Notes under the pieces: model-generated
What the model was told of the DNA's origin: nothing
What the model saw: only the letters and a program-made list of their open reading frames with translations
The model's database searches: none
Assembly (NCBI GenBank): GCA_017307355.1
Contig: JAFKFG010000013.1
Span: forward strand, 1 to 64,000
Length of the DNA: 64,000 nucleotides
DNA from: Alphaproteobacteria bacterium
GTDB taxonomy: Bacteria; Pseudomonadota; Alphaproteobacteria; Micropepsales; Micropepsaceae
Direction of reading: 5' to 3'
Shown: in pieces, positions 33,102 through 40,765 of the stretch
Numbering within the stretch: the first letter of the stretch is position 1
How the letters are laid out: every line of letters begins with the position of its first letter
Translations under genes and position numbers: made by a program

Positions 33102-33326
33102 ATGAAGCATTTGAAGGCTGATGAGCTAGTTCGGATCGTAGCGGCGGGCGGCGGGATGAAAATAGATTCCCGGCTACACTCTCCTGACGACCTTACAAGA
33201 ATTGCGGCTGCGGCTTCTGGCAAAAAAGCCCATATCCATTTTTCGAATTGCGTGTGGTTGACTGTGGACCAACTGACCCGCATCGCGGCTGCCGGACAGG
33301 GCGCCGTCTTCTTTTCTGCGGATTGA
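33102..33326 (+). CDS. 74-residue protein with three internal repeats
   Basis: ATG 33102 is preceded by AAAGGA. The sequence is built from three units of about 25 residues: DELVRIVAAGGGMKIDSR, DDLTRIAAAASGKKAHIHFS and DQLTRIAAAGQGAVFFSAD. Each pairs an L-x-R-I-A/V-A-A helix with a short beta strand after a Gly turn. This is a small alpha/beta solenoid resembling leucine-rich repeats. No family is named. It sits between the Abi-alpha-like gene and the broken SRAP gene and has its own ribosome-binding site. Confidence 0.65.
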   Translation: MKHLKADELVRIVAAGGGMKIDSRLHSPDDLTRIAAAASGKKAHIHFSNCVWLTVDQLTRIAAAGQGAVFFSAD

Positions 33327-33337
33327 CGCAATAGGGC

Positions 33338-33730
33338 TTGCTCTTCGCCAGCACCCGAGCCTACGGTTCTGACCGAGGAGTTATTTCCCATCTGCGATCG
33401 GGAGATTGGCTCGCCCATAAAAAGACGACAATCGCTCACATCTGGCGAAAATTCGAGATCGAGGGTGCTCCGACGCCATTCTATGCGTGCGTGATGGTCC
33501 CCGTGCCAGCGAACAAATTGATCGCCACCCTTCCCGCCGACCGGATGCCGGCCGTACTAGATCCCTCAGATTGGGCGAAATGGATTGGCGAGGAACCGGA
33601 CTCGGTCGACGAGCTCAAGGCGATGTTGAAAACGGTAGAAGGTGTTAATTGGCACATGCGCAGGGAAGAAAGGTCAGCTAAAGCACCGCGCGGAAAACCA
33701 ACCACTTCAAATCCCGGCGACCTTTCGTGA
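33338..33730 (+). pseudogene. C-terminal remnant of a SRAP (YedK/HMCES-like) protein
   Basis: SRAP proteins bind abasic sites in single-stranded DNA through an N-terminal Cys2 and use a catalytic His near the end. Here only the C-terminal third is recognisable: ACVMVPVPANKLIATLPADRMPAVLDPSDWAKWIGE aligns with the TTxANxLxxxIHxRMPxIL...WL core. The N-terminal half, including MCxR, is absent; the frame begins at a TTG in unrelated sequence. The His of HxRMP is replaced (ADRMP). It is therefore very probably non-functional as a SRAP enzyme. The basic tail RREERSAKAPRGKP is common in this family. Confidence 0.6.
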
Positions 33731-33732
33731 CA

Positions 33733-34500
33733 ATGGACAAGCCCGACACTATCGACCGCCGCGTAAATAAAGTTGCGGCCTATGCTACCGCTTTGGCGGC
33801 AAAATATCTTACTGCGCGTCGAAAGCTTGCAACGGTCACCCCGATGATGGAGCGCGACCTCGCGTCAATTTTCGACAACTCCTATGGCGCTCACATCTTC
33901 ATCGATCTTCGGCTAACGCTGACAATCGACTTGGTTCGGGACTTATGGGCGTTCATTTTCGACGGAGATCCGCGGGCTCCGAGCCTCAAGAATGTTTGGG
34001 GAATGATACAGAATCCTGAACTCTTGGGCGCTCTTCGGGAGCGTCACGGCGCGCCGATTAGCGGAACGGATTCATTGGATGAAGGAGATTGGACGCAAGA
34101 AGAGATTGAGATCTGGAGGGATCTATGGGCCGAAAGCGACAGGTCCCGCCAAGGCGCTGCTTTTGATGACGCATACCGTCGAATTTCGGAGGCGCTACCG
34201 AATTTACTCTCCTCAGATCGTGCGGAGCGGTTGAAGCGAGCACGCAGCAAGGCTATTGCGCATTACGAGATGAAAGCCACAAAAACTGGCGCGGAGCTTC
34301 ATAATTTGTCCGACGTCGGGCTAAAAATGCATGATGCACGCCTTTTCATGGAAGAGATCGACCCCATCATATGGGACGTCGTCCTGCTGGCTACCTGGGG
34401 CAGCTATGACGTCAGCGGGTTTGAAAATCGAGACAAGCTCTATGTCGCGGATTTTTGGTCGCGCCTTCAAGGCAAGGGCCCGATCAAAGAAATCGAGTAA
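33733..34500 (+). CDS. HEPN/AbiU2-like protein (candidate abortive-infection effector)
   Basis: 255 residues, mostly helical. Core features: HIFIDLRLTLTIDLVRDLWAF in the N-terminal half, then ERLKRARSKAIAHYEMKATK (about 170-190) and LHNLSDVGLKMHDARLFMEE. RSKAIAH is an R-x5-H arrangement at a helix end, as in HEPN ribonuclease domains of the AbiU2 type (R...AHYE/AHFD). I chose ATG 33733 over the GTG two codons upstream. It lies directly behind the SRAP remnant. The HEPN call rests on the motif and helix layout; activity is not shown. Confidence 0.55.
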   Translation: MDKPDTIDRRVNKVAAYATALAAKYLTARRKLATVTPMMERDLASIFDNSYGAHIFIDLRLTLTIDLVRDLWAFIFDGDPRAPSLKNVWGMIQNPELLGALRERHGAPISGTDSLDEGDWTQEEIEIWRDLWAESDRSRQGAAFDDAYRRISEALPNLLSSDRAERLKRARSKAIAHYEMKATKTGAELHNLSDVGLKMHDARLFMEEIDPIIWDVVLLATWGSYDVSGFENRDKLYVADFWSRLQGKGPIKEIE

Positions 34501-34518
34501 GAACGGTGTTCAATAGCC

Positions 34519-34758
34519 CTATCCTGGAATTGACCACCACCCGCGATCGTTAATTGCCGGTGTGATGCCATGCTTCTTGAAATGGGCCTCCAGGAGCGGT
34601 TTGCCCGGAACGATCCCGTCCCAATTTGACGATCTGCATGTTTCGCAGATCGGCGCATTAGCCCATTGTGGCACCGGCTGAATGGGATAGCGACCACCAC
34701 CGACTTCCTTAGTCGCGTATGTGTGTCCGCAGACGAGGCATTGATAGCCTTCGCTCAT
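34519..34758 (-). CDS. Small zinc-ribbon protein
   Basis: 79 residues. Two Cys pairs, CLVCG (about 7-11) and CETC (about 38-41), can hold one zinc. The first is rubredoxin-like (YQCLVCGHTY) but the second is not. The rest is Pro/Gly-rich with no known domain. Its ATG overlaps the stop of the upstream membrane-protein gene (ATGA), so the two are a coupled pair. Confidence 0.6.
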   Translation of the reverse strand: MSEGYQCLVCGHTYATKEVGGGRYPIQPVPQWANAPICETCRSSNWDGIVPGKPLLEAHFKKHGITPAINDRGWWSIPG

Positions 34759-35039
34759 TTGTCCCTTTGCATGATCGTCATCATTTCCATCATGCGGCGC
34801 TCGATCTTGCCGAAGAGGCTGATGACGAAGCCGATACCGATTAAGCCCGTCCCCAATGATGAAAAGAACGACGAAACTCCGATCGCTGACAGGCCGCCTC
34901 CAGCAGCGGCGATCATGCCGATCGCCAGGGCGACGGCCCCCAAAGCGTAAAAAAATCCCGCGCCGCCAATCCTTTGCGGTTCGATCTTTATCGGCTTTGG
35001 CTGGATTGATGCGGTGCCGCTATTGCTTGTCTCTTCCAT
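34755..35039 (-). CDS. 94-residue membrane protein coupled to a zinc-ribbon protein
   Basis: ATG 35039 has GGGGAA upstream. A polar N-terminus (about 30 residues) leads to two hydrophobic helices, FFYALGAVALAIGMIAAAGG and SLGTGLIGIGFVISLFG. The short cytoplasmic-type tail KIERRMMEMMTIMQRDK follows. No family is recognised. The pair reads leftward, divergent from the membrane-anchored gene at 35154; the 114 bases between hold both promoters. A zinc-ribbon partner suggests a sensor or regulatory role, which is only a guess. Confidence 0.6.
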   Translation of the reverse strand: MEETSNSGTASIQPKPIKIEPQRIGGAGFFYALGAVALAIGMIAAAGGGLSAIGVSSFFSSLGTGLIGIGFVISLFGKIERRMMEMMTIMQRDK

Positions 35040-35153
35040 GAGTTTCCCCAAATTCCCAAGAACGGTATATGCCAAATTCACGCTATTGAAAATTGGGTTG
35101 CGGGCTTACAACCTGGAGCATTGCTGGGCTATCGAAGCTAGGCCGGAGGGGGA

Positions 35154-36032
35154 ATGCTGCCGACTGATATCGGACGCCACATTCGGAAGATGCGTGACCG
35201 CCATACAGGTGAGTCCTTTTGGAATTTTAAGGCATCGCATGTAGCGGAGGTGATGATCGCGCTGGCATTGCTCGGCGTCACCGTGGGCCAACTTTGGGTA
35301 TCCAGCAACCAGGCTTCGATAATGGAGACCCAGAACAAGATCGTGGCCCGCCAGCTCGATGCGACCCGTGCGGTTGAAAGAGCATCGGTCAGCGTCACCG
35401 ATTTGAAGATCACTCCGGAAGCGATAGGACGGGACCAAAACGCCTCATTCGCGATCATGGCAACCGCAAAGAACAGCGGTCATACGGCAACCAGAGACAT
35501 GACTTCGCGCTACATGATGTCGAGGTACATGAGAAATCAGGTCTCTGCGCCATTCTATGGGATGGATTCAGGTCTAGATCCCGCGACTTACAACCTGATT
35601 CCCGTCAAATCGCGGCTCGGCGCAAACGAGGCAATTCCTATCGGCACAAACGGAAAGGCCAATGGCACGATCAATGGCGACCTCAATCTGGTGAATGGCG
35701 AAGTCGAATGGATGGCCGATAATATTCAGCAGGTTTTTTACGCCGGCGTCATTCACTATCGGGACGTTTTTGAAGGTACCCCAGAGCACCTGACCAAATT
35801 TTGTTTTGTTATTGGTGCGAGGCGGCCGGTCAAGGGCGCCCCCGCCGTGCCTTACAATGCGGGTTCCTGCCCCCACTGGAATTGCGCTGATGAAGAATGC
35901 AAATCCGATGAAATCGATTTTTATGAAGAGCTGAAGTCGGCTTATGAGCGGTCGAAAGTGCCGGTCCCTTCCGCGCTATTGCAGAAGATTCAACAGCTAT
36001 CGCGGTCTCGGACGGTCAACCCTGCGAAATAA
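35154..36032 (+). CDS. Membrane-anchored protein of unknown function
   Basis: 292 residues. A short basic N-terminus, then one membrane helix VAEVMIALALLGVTVGQLWV (about 30-49), a coiled segment ASIMETQNKIVARQLDATRA and a soluble beta-rich domain containing NSGHTATRDM. CPHWNCADEEC near the end (about 241-251) could bind metal. The layout, a signal anchor followed by a domain with an N-S-G-x-T/TPA-like strand, resembles small extracytoplasmic proteins found scattered in proteobacterial accessory regions. It is the last gene before core metabolism resumes at 36068. Confidence 0.6.
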   Translation: MLPTDIGRHIRKMRDRHTGESFWNFKASHVAEVMIALALLGVTVGQLWVSSNQASIMETQNKIVARQLDATRAVERASVSVTDLKITPEAIGRDQNASFAIMATAKNSGHTATRDMTSRYMMSRYMRNQVSAPFYGMDSGLDPATYNLIPVKSRLGANEAIPIGTNGKANGTINGDLNLVNGEVEWMADNIQQVFYAGVIHYRDVFEGTPEHLTKFCFVIGARRPVKGAPAVPYNAGSCPHWNCADEECKSDEIDFYEELKSAYERSKVPVPSALLQKIQQLSRSRTVNPAK

Positions 36033-36067
36033 AATCCTCTTCGAACGCCTTTCGGGCCTTAGAGCCG

Positions 36068-37171
36068 TCAGGCCGACTTGCGCGATGCCGTTTTGACCTG
36101 GCTGTCGGCGAACGCGGCGCGCTCCGAATCCGTCAATGGGATTGCGCGCGAGGTGCCGCCGGTCGCGGACTCGATGGCCGCTTCCAGCACTGCCATCACC
36201 GCCAGCGCCTGGATCGGCGGCACCGGATTGGGCGCGGCGCCCTGCAGCGCATCGCGGATGCCGGCATAATAACGGCGATGATCGCCGGCGGGCGTGGGCA
36301 TGCCCCGGCACTCGCCGGCAGCATTCCAGATCTGCATCCGGTCCAGGTCCACGCCCCAGCCCTGATTGCCCGGCAACATGCCACTCAAGAGCTGCGCTTC
36401 CTGCTGGTCGATGCCGTGTTTCACCAGGCTGCCCTTGTCGCCATGCACCAGAAAACGGGGGCTGCCGCCAGCGGCGATCATGCTGGCATGCAGGATCACG
36501 CGGTGATGCGGATAGCTCAGCACCGCATGCGCCCAATCCACCGCCTGCGCACCGGGCCGCTGCAAGAGGAAATTTGCTTGGACGGCATCGGGCAAACCGA
36601 ACAGGCACAATGTCTGGTCGATCAAATGCGGTGCCAGATCGTACCAGACGCCGGCGCCGGGACCGGAGCGTTCGCGCCAGCGATCGCGGACTTCGGGACG
36701 GAAGCGGTCGATGTGGGATTCGAAATGAGTCACGCGGCCCAAGACGCCGCTCTCGACCCCGAATTTGGCGGCCAGGAAATCGCTGTCCCAGCGCCGGTTG
36801 TGGAACACGCTGAGAAGCCGGGCCTGCCGCTCGGCCAACGCGATCAGCTCGCGCGCCTCGGCCATGTCGAGCGTGAAAGGCTTGTCGATCACCACATCCC
36901 TGCCCGCCTCCAGCGCCAGGCGGGCCAGCGGCGCATGGCTGTCATTGGGGGTGGCGATCACCACCAGATCGATGCCGTCAGCTTCGATCATCTGCCTGGG
37001 ATCGGCGAAGACGGTCGCGCCGGGAAAATCCTTTTTGACCTTGGCGGCGTCGCTGGAAGCGACGGCCCGGAGCGCCAGCCCCTCGACCGCGCGAATCAAA
37101 GGCGCGTGGAAGGTCTTGCCCGCGAAGCCATATCCAATCAGGCCCACGCCGAGTGTCTTGCTGCTGTTCAT
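36068..37171 (-). CDS. Gfo/Idh/MocA-family oxidoreductase
   Basis: 367 residues. The N-terminal Rossmann fold begins VGLIGYGFAGKTFHAPLI, with VIATPNDSHAPLA and the family Lys in VVIDKPFTLDMAEA (EKP-type, here DKP). The C-terminal alpha/beta domain holds GVWYDLAPHLIDQ, which supplies the catalytic His. It would oxidise a sugar or inositol with NAD(P). ATG 37171 is favoured because GGGGA lies seven bases upstream; ATG 37177 is in frame. It faces the same way as the sugar transporter upstream, suggesting uptake and oxidation of the same sugar. Confidence 0.88.
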   Translation of the reverse strand: MNSSKTLGVGLIGYGFAGKTFHAPLIRAVEGLALRAVASSDAAKVKKDFPGATVFADPRQMIEADGIDLVVIATPNDSHAPLARLALEAGRDVVIDKPFTLDMAEARELIALAERQARLLSVFHNRRWDSDFLAAKFGVESGVLGRVTHFESHIDRFRPEVRDRWRERSGPGAGVWYDLAPHLIDQTLCLFGLPDAVQANFLLQRPGAQAVDWAHAVLSYPHHRVILHASMIAAGGSPRFLVHGDKGSLVKHGIDQQEAQLLSGMLPGNQGWGVDLDRMQIWNAAGECRGMPTPAGDHRRYYAGIRDALQGAAPNPVPPIQALAVMAVLEAAIESATGGTSRAIPLTDSERAAFADSQVKTASRKSA

Positions 37172-37252
37172 CGCCATTCCCCAACCAGGGACCGGGATAC
37201 AGCAAATCCGGCGGCGGGACGAGCGGGTAGCGGTTTGCTCCCAGGCAAATTT

Positions 37253-38560
37253 TCAGGCGCGGACGATGGCCGAAATGTCTTCCAACCGCGCGCGCTTGGT
37301 TTCGGGGAAAAGGAACAGGACCACGAAGAACTGAAGCAGCACCATGGCGGCGAAAAAGACGAAAGGCGCGCCCTTGGACCAGGCCGCCACCACCGGAAAC
37401 AAGGTGGCGATGATGGCATTCATCAGCCAATGGGTCGAAGAACCGATGCTCTGGCCCCGCGCCCGCACCTCGGTGGGAAATATCTCGCTGATATAGACCC
37501 AGATCACGGCGCCCTGGGAGAAGGCGAAGGCGGCGATGAAACCGATCAGCATCCAGATCAAAAGTTCCCGGTGCTGCCCGCTGGACAGGATCAGCGCCGT
37601 TCCGATCAGGGCCGCAAACAATCCCACCGATCCGATCAGGAGCAGGCTTTTGCGGCCGATCCTGTCGATCAGGTAAAGCGCCGGAAGCGTGAACAGAAGA
37701 TTGGTGGCGCCGATCAAGATCGATTGCTGATCCGCCGACACTTTGCTGAAACCGGCGGCGGCGAAAATATCGTTGATATAATAAAGGATCGCGTTGATGC
37801 CCGCGAGCTGGTTGAAGGCGGCGATGGCAAAGGCCAGAAGAATGGGCTTGCGGTAAAGCCGCCAGTTCAGCTTTCCGCCTTGCGCCTGCGGCTTGGCCAG
37901 GATGGCGCGTTCTTCGGCCTCTCCCATATCGGGCGCGATCCGATGCAGAACATCCCTGGCCTCGGCCTGCCGGCCCCGGAACGCCAGCCAGCGGGGGCTT
38001 TGGGGAATGGTGAAAAGCAGCGCGAACAGGATGAGCCCCGGCACGGCAGCGATGCCGAATTTCCACCGCCACTCCTCCGTGCCCAGCATCATGGTGCCGA
38101 TCAGGTAATTGCTGAGATAGGCGACCAGAATGCCCAGCACGATATTGAACTGGAACATGCCCACCATGGCGCCGCGCCAGGCCGGCGGCGCGATCTCGGT
38201 GACATAGACGGGCGCCAGCACGGTCGATGCGCCGATCGCCAGGCCCGCCATCACGCGAAAGAACAGCAGCGACGGCCAATCCCAGGCCCATGCGCATCCC
38301 AGCGACGAGGCCAGGTAGAAAATGGCGATCACTTTCAGGCATTGGCGCGCGCCGAAACGGTCGCCCGGCGCGCCGGCCAGCAACGCGCCCGCCAGGGTGC
38401 CCCAGAGCGCGCTCGATACGGTGAGCCCCAGGCCGCCCGCGCTGAGGTGATAGACGGCGCGCAGGTCGGCGGTCACGCCGGAAATCACGGCCGTGTCGAA
38501 GCCGAACAGAAGGCCCGCCAGCGCGCCCACCAGGACGCCGCGAATGACAATCGCATTCAT
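37253..38560 (-). CDS. Sugar porter-family MFS transporter
   Basis: 435 residues with 12 predicted helices. Sugar-porter signatures: the N-terminal GLLFGFDTAVISGV, the loop RFGARQ, PVYVTEIAPPAWRGAMVGMFQ, the IPQSPRWLAFRGR motif after helix 6, QLAGINAILYYINDIF in helix 7, DRIGRKSLLLIG, and the C-terminal LFLFPETKRARLEDI. It imports a hexose, pentose or inositol by proton symport. The start at 38560 is set by the GGGGGC upstream and the family N-terminus. Confidence 0.9.
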   Translation of the reverse strand: MNAIVIRGVLVGALAGLLFGFDTAVISGVTADLRAVYHLSAGGLGLTVSSALWGTLAGALLAGAPGDRFGARQCLKVIAIFYLASSLGCAWAWDWPSLLFFRVMAGLAIGASTVLAPVYVTEIAPPAWRGAMVGMFQFNIVLGILVAYLSNYLIGTMMLGTEEWRWKFGIAAVPGLILFALLFTIPQSPRWLAFRGRQAEARDVLHRIAPDMGEAEERAILAKPQAQGGKLNWRLYRKPILLAFAIAAFNQLAGINAILYYINDIFAAAGFSKVSADQQSILIGATNLLFTLPALYLIDRIGRKSLLLIGSVGLFAALIGTALILSSGQHRELLIWMLIGFIAAFAFSQGAVIWVYISEIFPTEVRARGQSIGSSTHWLMNAIIATLFPVVAAWSKGAPFVFFAAMVLLQFFVVLFLFPETKRARLEDISAIVRA

Positions 38561-38628
38561 GATGCTGCCCCCGCCTGCCCCGTTCGACTGGCAGGATGAC
38601 AGCAAACGGCTACTTTGTCAGCGCAGCG

Positions 38629-39024
38629 CTAGCGCACCATGTCGTTGATGATGCGCAAGGGATTGAGCGGTCCGATGGGAATGTAATCGAAGCCCATCAA
38701 TCCGGCCTGGCCCAGCGGGAATTTCTCCAGAATGGCCTTGGCTTCTTCAGTGGTGGAGGCATTGACGATGAAGACCACGCCCTTGCCGCTGGTCTGGAAA
38801 TACCATTGGTCAATCTTGCCATCGAGATAGGCGTTCACCGTGTCATGCACTTCATGCGGCATGATCTTGGCCCGCTGTTCCGGCGTCATCGGCGCGCCCA
38901 TCGGATGGGAGATCGCCAGGATCTTGGTGGTGGGAACCGAGGGCGCGGCAGTCTGCGCCGAGGCGGGCGCCGCAAAGACGGCAGCAAGCAAAGCGGCGAC
39001 GGGAAGAACGGCGGTGATGCGCAT
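38629..39024 (-). CDS. Secreted YCII/muconolactone isomerase-like protein
   Basis: 131 residues. Signal peptide MRITAVLPVAALLAAVFAAP ends near ASAQ. The mature part has GKGVVFIVNASTTEEAKAILEKFPLGQAGLMGFDYIPIGPL, a ferredoxin-like alpha/beta pattern seen in YCII and muconolactone-isomerase-like domains. AAGGAGA precedes the start. It lies 25 bases downstream of the marR-type regulator, same strand, and may be part of its regulon. Function unknown. Confidence 0.65.
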   Translation of the reverse strand: MRITAVLPVAALLAAVFAAPASAQTAAPSVPTTKILAISHPMGAPMTPEQRAKIMPHEVHDTVNAYLDGKIDQWYFQTSGKGVVFIVNASTTEEAKAILEKFPLGQAGLMGFDYIPIGPLNPLRIINDMVR

Positions 39025-39048
39025 GGCGTCTCCTTGAAGGGCCGAGGA

Positions 39049-39477
39049 TTAACGAGGTTCGAATTCAAGCGTCTTGAGCGTGTCGCGCAGCGCCGCCGCC
39101 TTTTCCGGGCCGTTGGCGGCCTCGAAGCGGCTTTGCGCCTGACGCCAGAGCGGCACCGCCACTTTCAAGGCGGCGTGACCGGCCTTGGTCACCCGGATGG
39201 CGCGCTGGCGGCCGTCATGCTTTGCGGCGGTGACTTCCACGAAACCGGATTGTTCCAGAGGACGCAGATTTTTTCCGGCGGTGGTGCGGTCCAGGCCCAG
39301 CCGTTCGGCGATGGCGTTGACCGAGACCTCTTCCATCTCGTTGACCAAGGCCAGAATGGCGAACTGAGTGGCACGCAGGCCGCTGGGCGCCAGCTGGCCG
39401 TCATAAAAGCTGGTCAGGCGCCGCGCCGCCTTGCGCAGGCTGGCGCAATTGCAGTCGCGGATGCCGAATTTTTCCAT
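39049..39477 (-). CDS. MarR-family transcriptional regulator
   Basis: 142 residues. Winged helix: FAILALVNEMEEVSVNAIAE, recognition helix RLGLDRTTAGKNLRPLEQSG, wing VEVTAAKHDGRQRAIRVT. The N-terminus has CNCASLRKAARRL with two Cys that could sense oxidants. GGAGA precedes the ATG at 39477. An A/T-rich dyad element directly upstream is its likely autoregulatory operator. The likely target is its own operon with the secreted YCII-like gene. Confidence 0.85.
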   Translation of the reverse strand: MEKFGIRDCNCASLRKAARRLTSFYDGQLAPSGLRATQFAILALVNEMEEVSVNAIAERLGLDRTTAGKNLRPLEQSGFVEVTAAKHDGRQRAIRVTKAGHAALKVAVPLWRQAQSRFEAANGPEKAAALRDTLKTLEFEPR

Positions 39478-39490
39478 ATTCGTCTCCAAC

Positions 39491-39527
39491 ACGAGTATTC
39501 GCCCTCAATATGAGAGTATATGCTCGT
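39491..39527. promoter_or_regulatory. Candidate MarR operator upstream of the marR gene
   Basis: An imperfect 37-base dyad: ACGAGTAT at the left end and ATATGCTCGT at the right end, with a smaller CTCA-ATA-TGAG dyad in the centre and GAG-TATATG-CTC overlapping the right arm. It begins 13 bases before the marR start codon. The size and A/T-rich centre suit MarR dimers. Confidence 0.45.
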
Positions 39528-39662
39528 AACTGGCGGCATGCAAGAGCGGGTGCAAAATTTCCGGTATCGGGCGGGATCAGCCGCGGCCGCGATAAGGGGC
39601 GACGCCTGGATCGGGCAGCCGCCAAGCTTTTCTTAAGAGCGAAGCGAATTAGAAAAGCTGGC

Positions 39663-39682
39663 GTCCCCGCGAAGGCGGGGAC
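39663..39682 (-). terminator. Hairpin terminator of queD-queF
   Basis: GTCCCCGC-GAAG-GCGGGGAC, a perfect eight-base stem six bases beyond the queF stop. It is followed on the minus strand by GCCAGCTTTTC. The hairpin sequence is also a common dispersed repeat type in alphaproteobacteria. Confidence 0.6.
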
Positions 39683-39688
39683 CCACCG

Positions 39689-40147
39689 TCAACCACGTCC
39701 CCTATATGGCGAAACGCCTGTATCAGGCAGCCACACGCCTGCCGGCACCTTCCCCGTCTGCCAGAAGACATCGATGGGAATGCCGCCGCGCGGATACCAA
39801 TAGCCGGCGATACGCAGATAGCTGGGCTTGATGGCCTGAACGATGCGCTTGGCGATGGCGATGGTGGTGGCTTCGTGAAACCCTGCCGCGTTGCGGAAGC
39901 TGTTGAGATAGAGCTTGAGCGACTTGGATTCCACGATGGCCCGCCCGGGGACATAATCGATCACGAAATGGGCGAAATCCGGCTGGCCGGTGATGGGGCA
40001 CAGCGTGGTGAATTCCGGGGCCGTGAACCGCACCACATAATTCGTTCCCGGATGGGGATTGGGCACGCTTTCCAGGATCGCCTTGTCCGGCGATGCCGGC
40101 TGGGCAACGGCGCGGCCCAATTGGGTGAGTTTTTTCGCCATCGTCAT
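39689..40147 (-). CDS. queF: NADPH-dependent 7-cyano-7-deazaguanine reductase QueF
   Basis: 152 residues of the short, unimodular QueF type. The nucleophile is C50 in [14 protein letters not shown] with the proton-donor D57. The NADPH-binding [13 protein letters not shown] and FHE (residues around 95) complete the site. It reduces preQ0 to preQ1 for queuosine. ATG 40147 overlaps the queD stop (TGATG); ATG 40141 is an alternative. Confidence 0.93.
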   Translation of the reverse strand: MTMAKKLTQLGRAVAQPASPDKAILESVPNPHPGTNYVVRFTAPEFTTLCPITGQPDFAHFVIDYVPGRAIVESKSLKLYLNSFRNAAGFHEATTIAIAKRIVQAIKPSYLRIAGYWYPRGGIPIDVFWQTGKVPAGVWLPDTGVSPYRGRG

Positions 40148-40503
40148 CAAGCCCCTTCGAAGGTGCAGCTCTGGCCATAGGATGGCCGCTCGATCTTCAC
40201 CCGGACGACTTCGGGCAGCGCCGCCTTCGCCCTGATATGGATGAAGCGGGCGATATTCTCCAGGGTGGGATTGGCCAGTCCTTCGACTTCATTCAGGAGC
40301 CGGTGGTCCAACAGATCGCGGATCTGCCTCAGGGTCGCGTCGATCTCCCCGAAATCCCGCAGGAATCCCGTCTTGGAATCCGGCTCGCCCCGCAAGGTGA
40401 CTTCCACATAAAAAGAATGGCCGTGCAGGCGGCGATTCTCGCTGGCGCCCGCGTCCAGATGGTGCGCGGCGTCGAAGCTGAAACGCTGGGATAGTTCGAT
40501 CAT
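40147..40503 (-). CDS. queD: QueD-like 6-carboxytetrahydropterin synthase without the catalytic Cys
   Basis: 118 residues of the 6-pyruvoyltetrahydropterin synthase fold. Zinc ligands: His in FSFDAAHHL (14/15) and H27/H29 in [20 protein letters not shown] and [11 protein letters not shown] match the family, as does the final [13 protein letters not shown] with its Glu. The QueD cysteine four residues before HGH (CxxxHGH) is Asn here (SENRRLHGH), with Glu next to it. It overlaps queF, so a role in queuosine synthesis remains likely, but the chemistry may differ. The start at 40503 fits the family; longer frames are spurious. Confidence 0.85.
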   Translation of the reverse strand: MIELSQRFSFDAAHHLDAGASENRRLHGHSFYVEVTLRGEPDSKTGFLRDFGEIDATLRQIRDLLDHRLLNEVEGLANPTLENIARFIHIRAKAALPEVVRVKIERPSYGQSCTFEGA

Positions 40504-40765
40504 CGAAATCTCAAGGGTTCCGCCGCCAACCGGATGCGGCACGCCGGGCATATCGCGTCTCGCCCCGCTCCGGTCAAGGCGCCCGTCCGCCGCGACAGTC
40601 TGGCCAAAGCGCGAATATTGCGTAGGCGTAAGGCGCATGCTAACTGGCACGCGCGCCGCCGGGGTGACTCGCGGCCACTCATTTTTATGTTGAATAATCA
40701 AACGGTTAAGTCGGGCGATCGGCGGCAGATGGAAGCATCCGCGCAGCCGCCCGTATGAGGTGAAG

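Noticed and set aside
32279-36068. Integration site (repeat of the tRNA-Asn 3' end) at the right edge of the island
   Set aside because: I looked for a repeat of the tRNA-Asn T-arm/acceptor sequence around 35990-36070 and saw none; no integrase gene is present.
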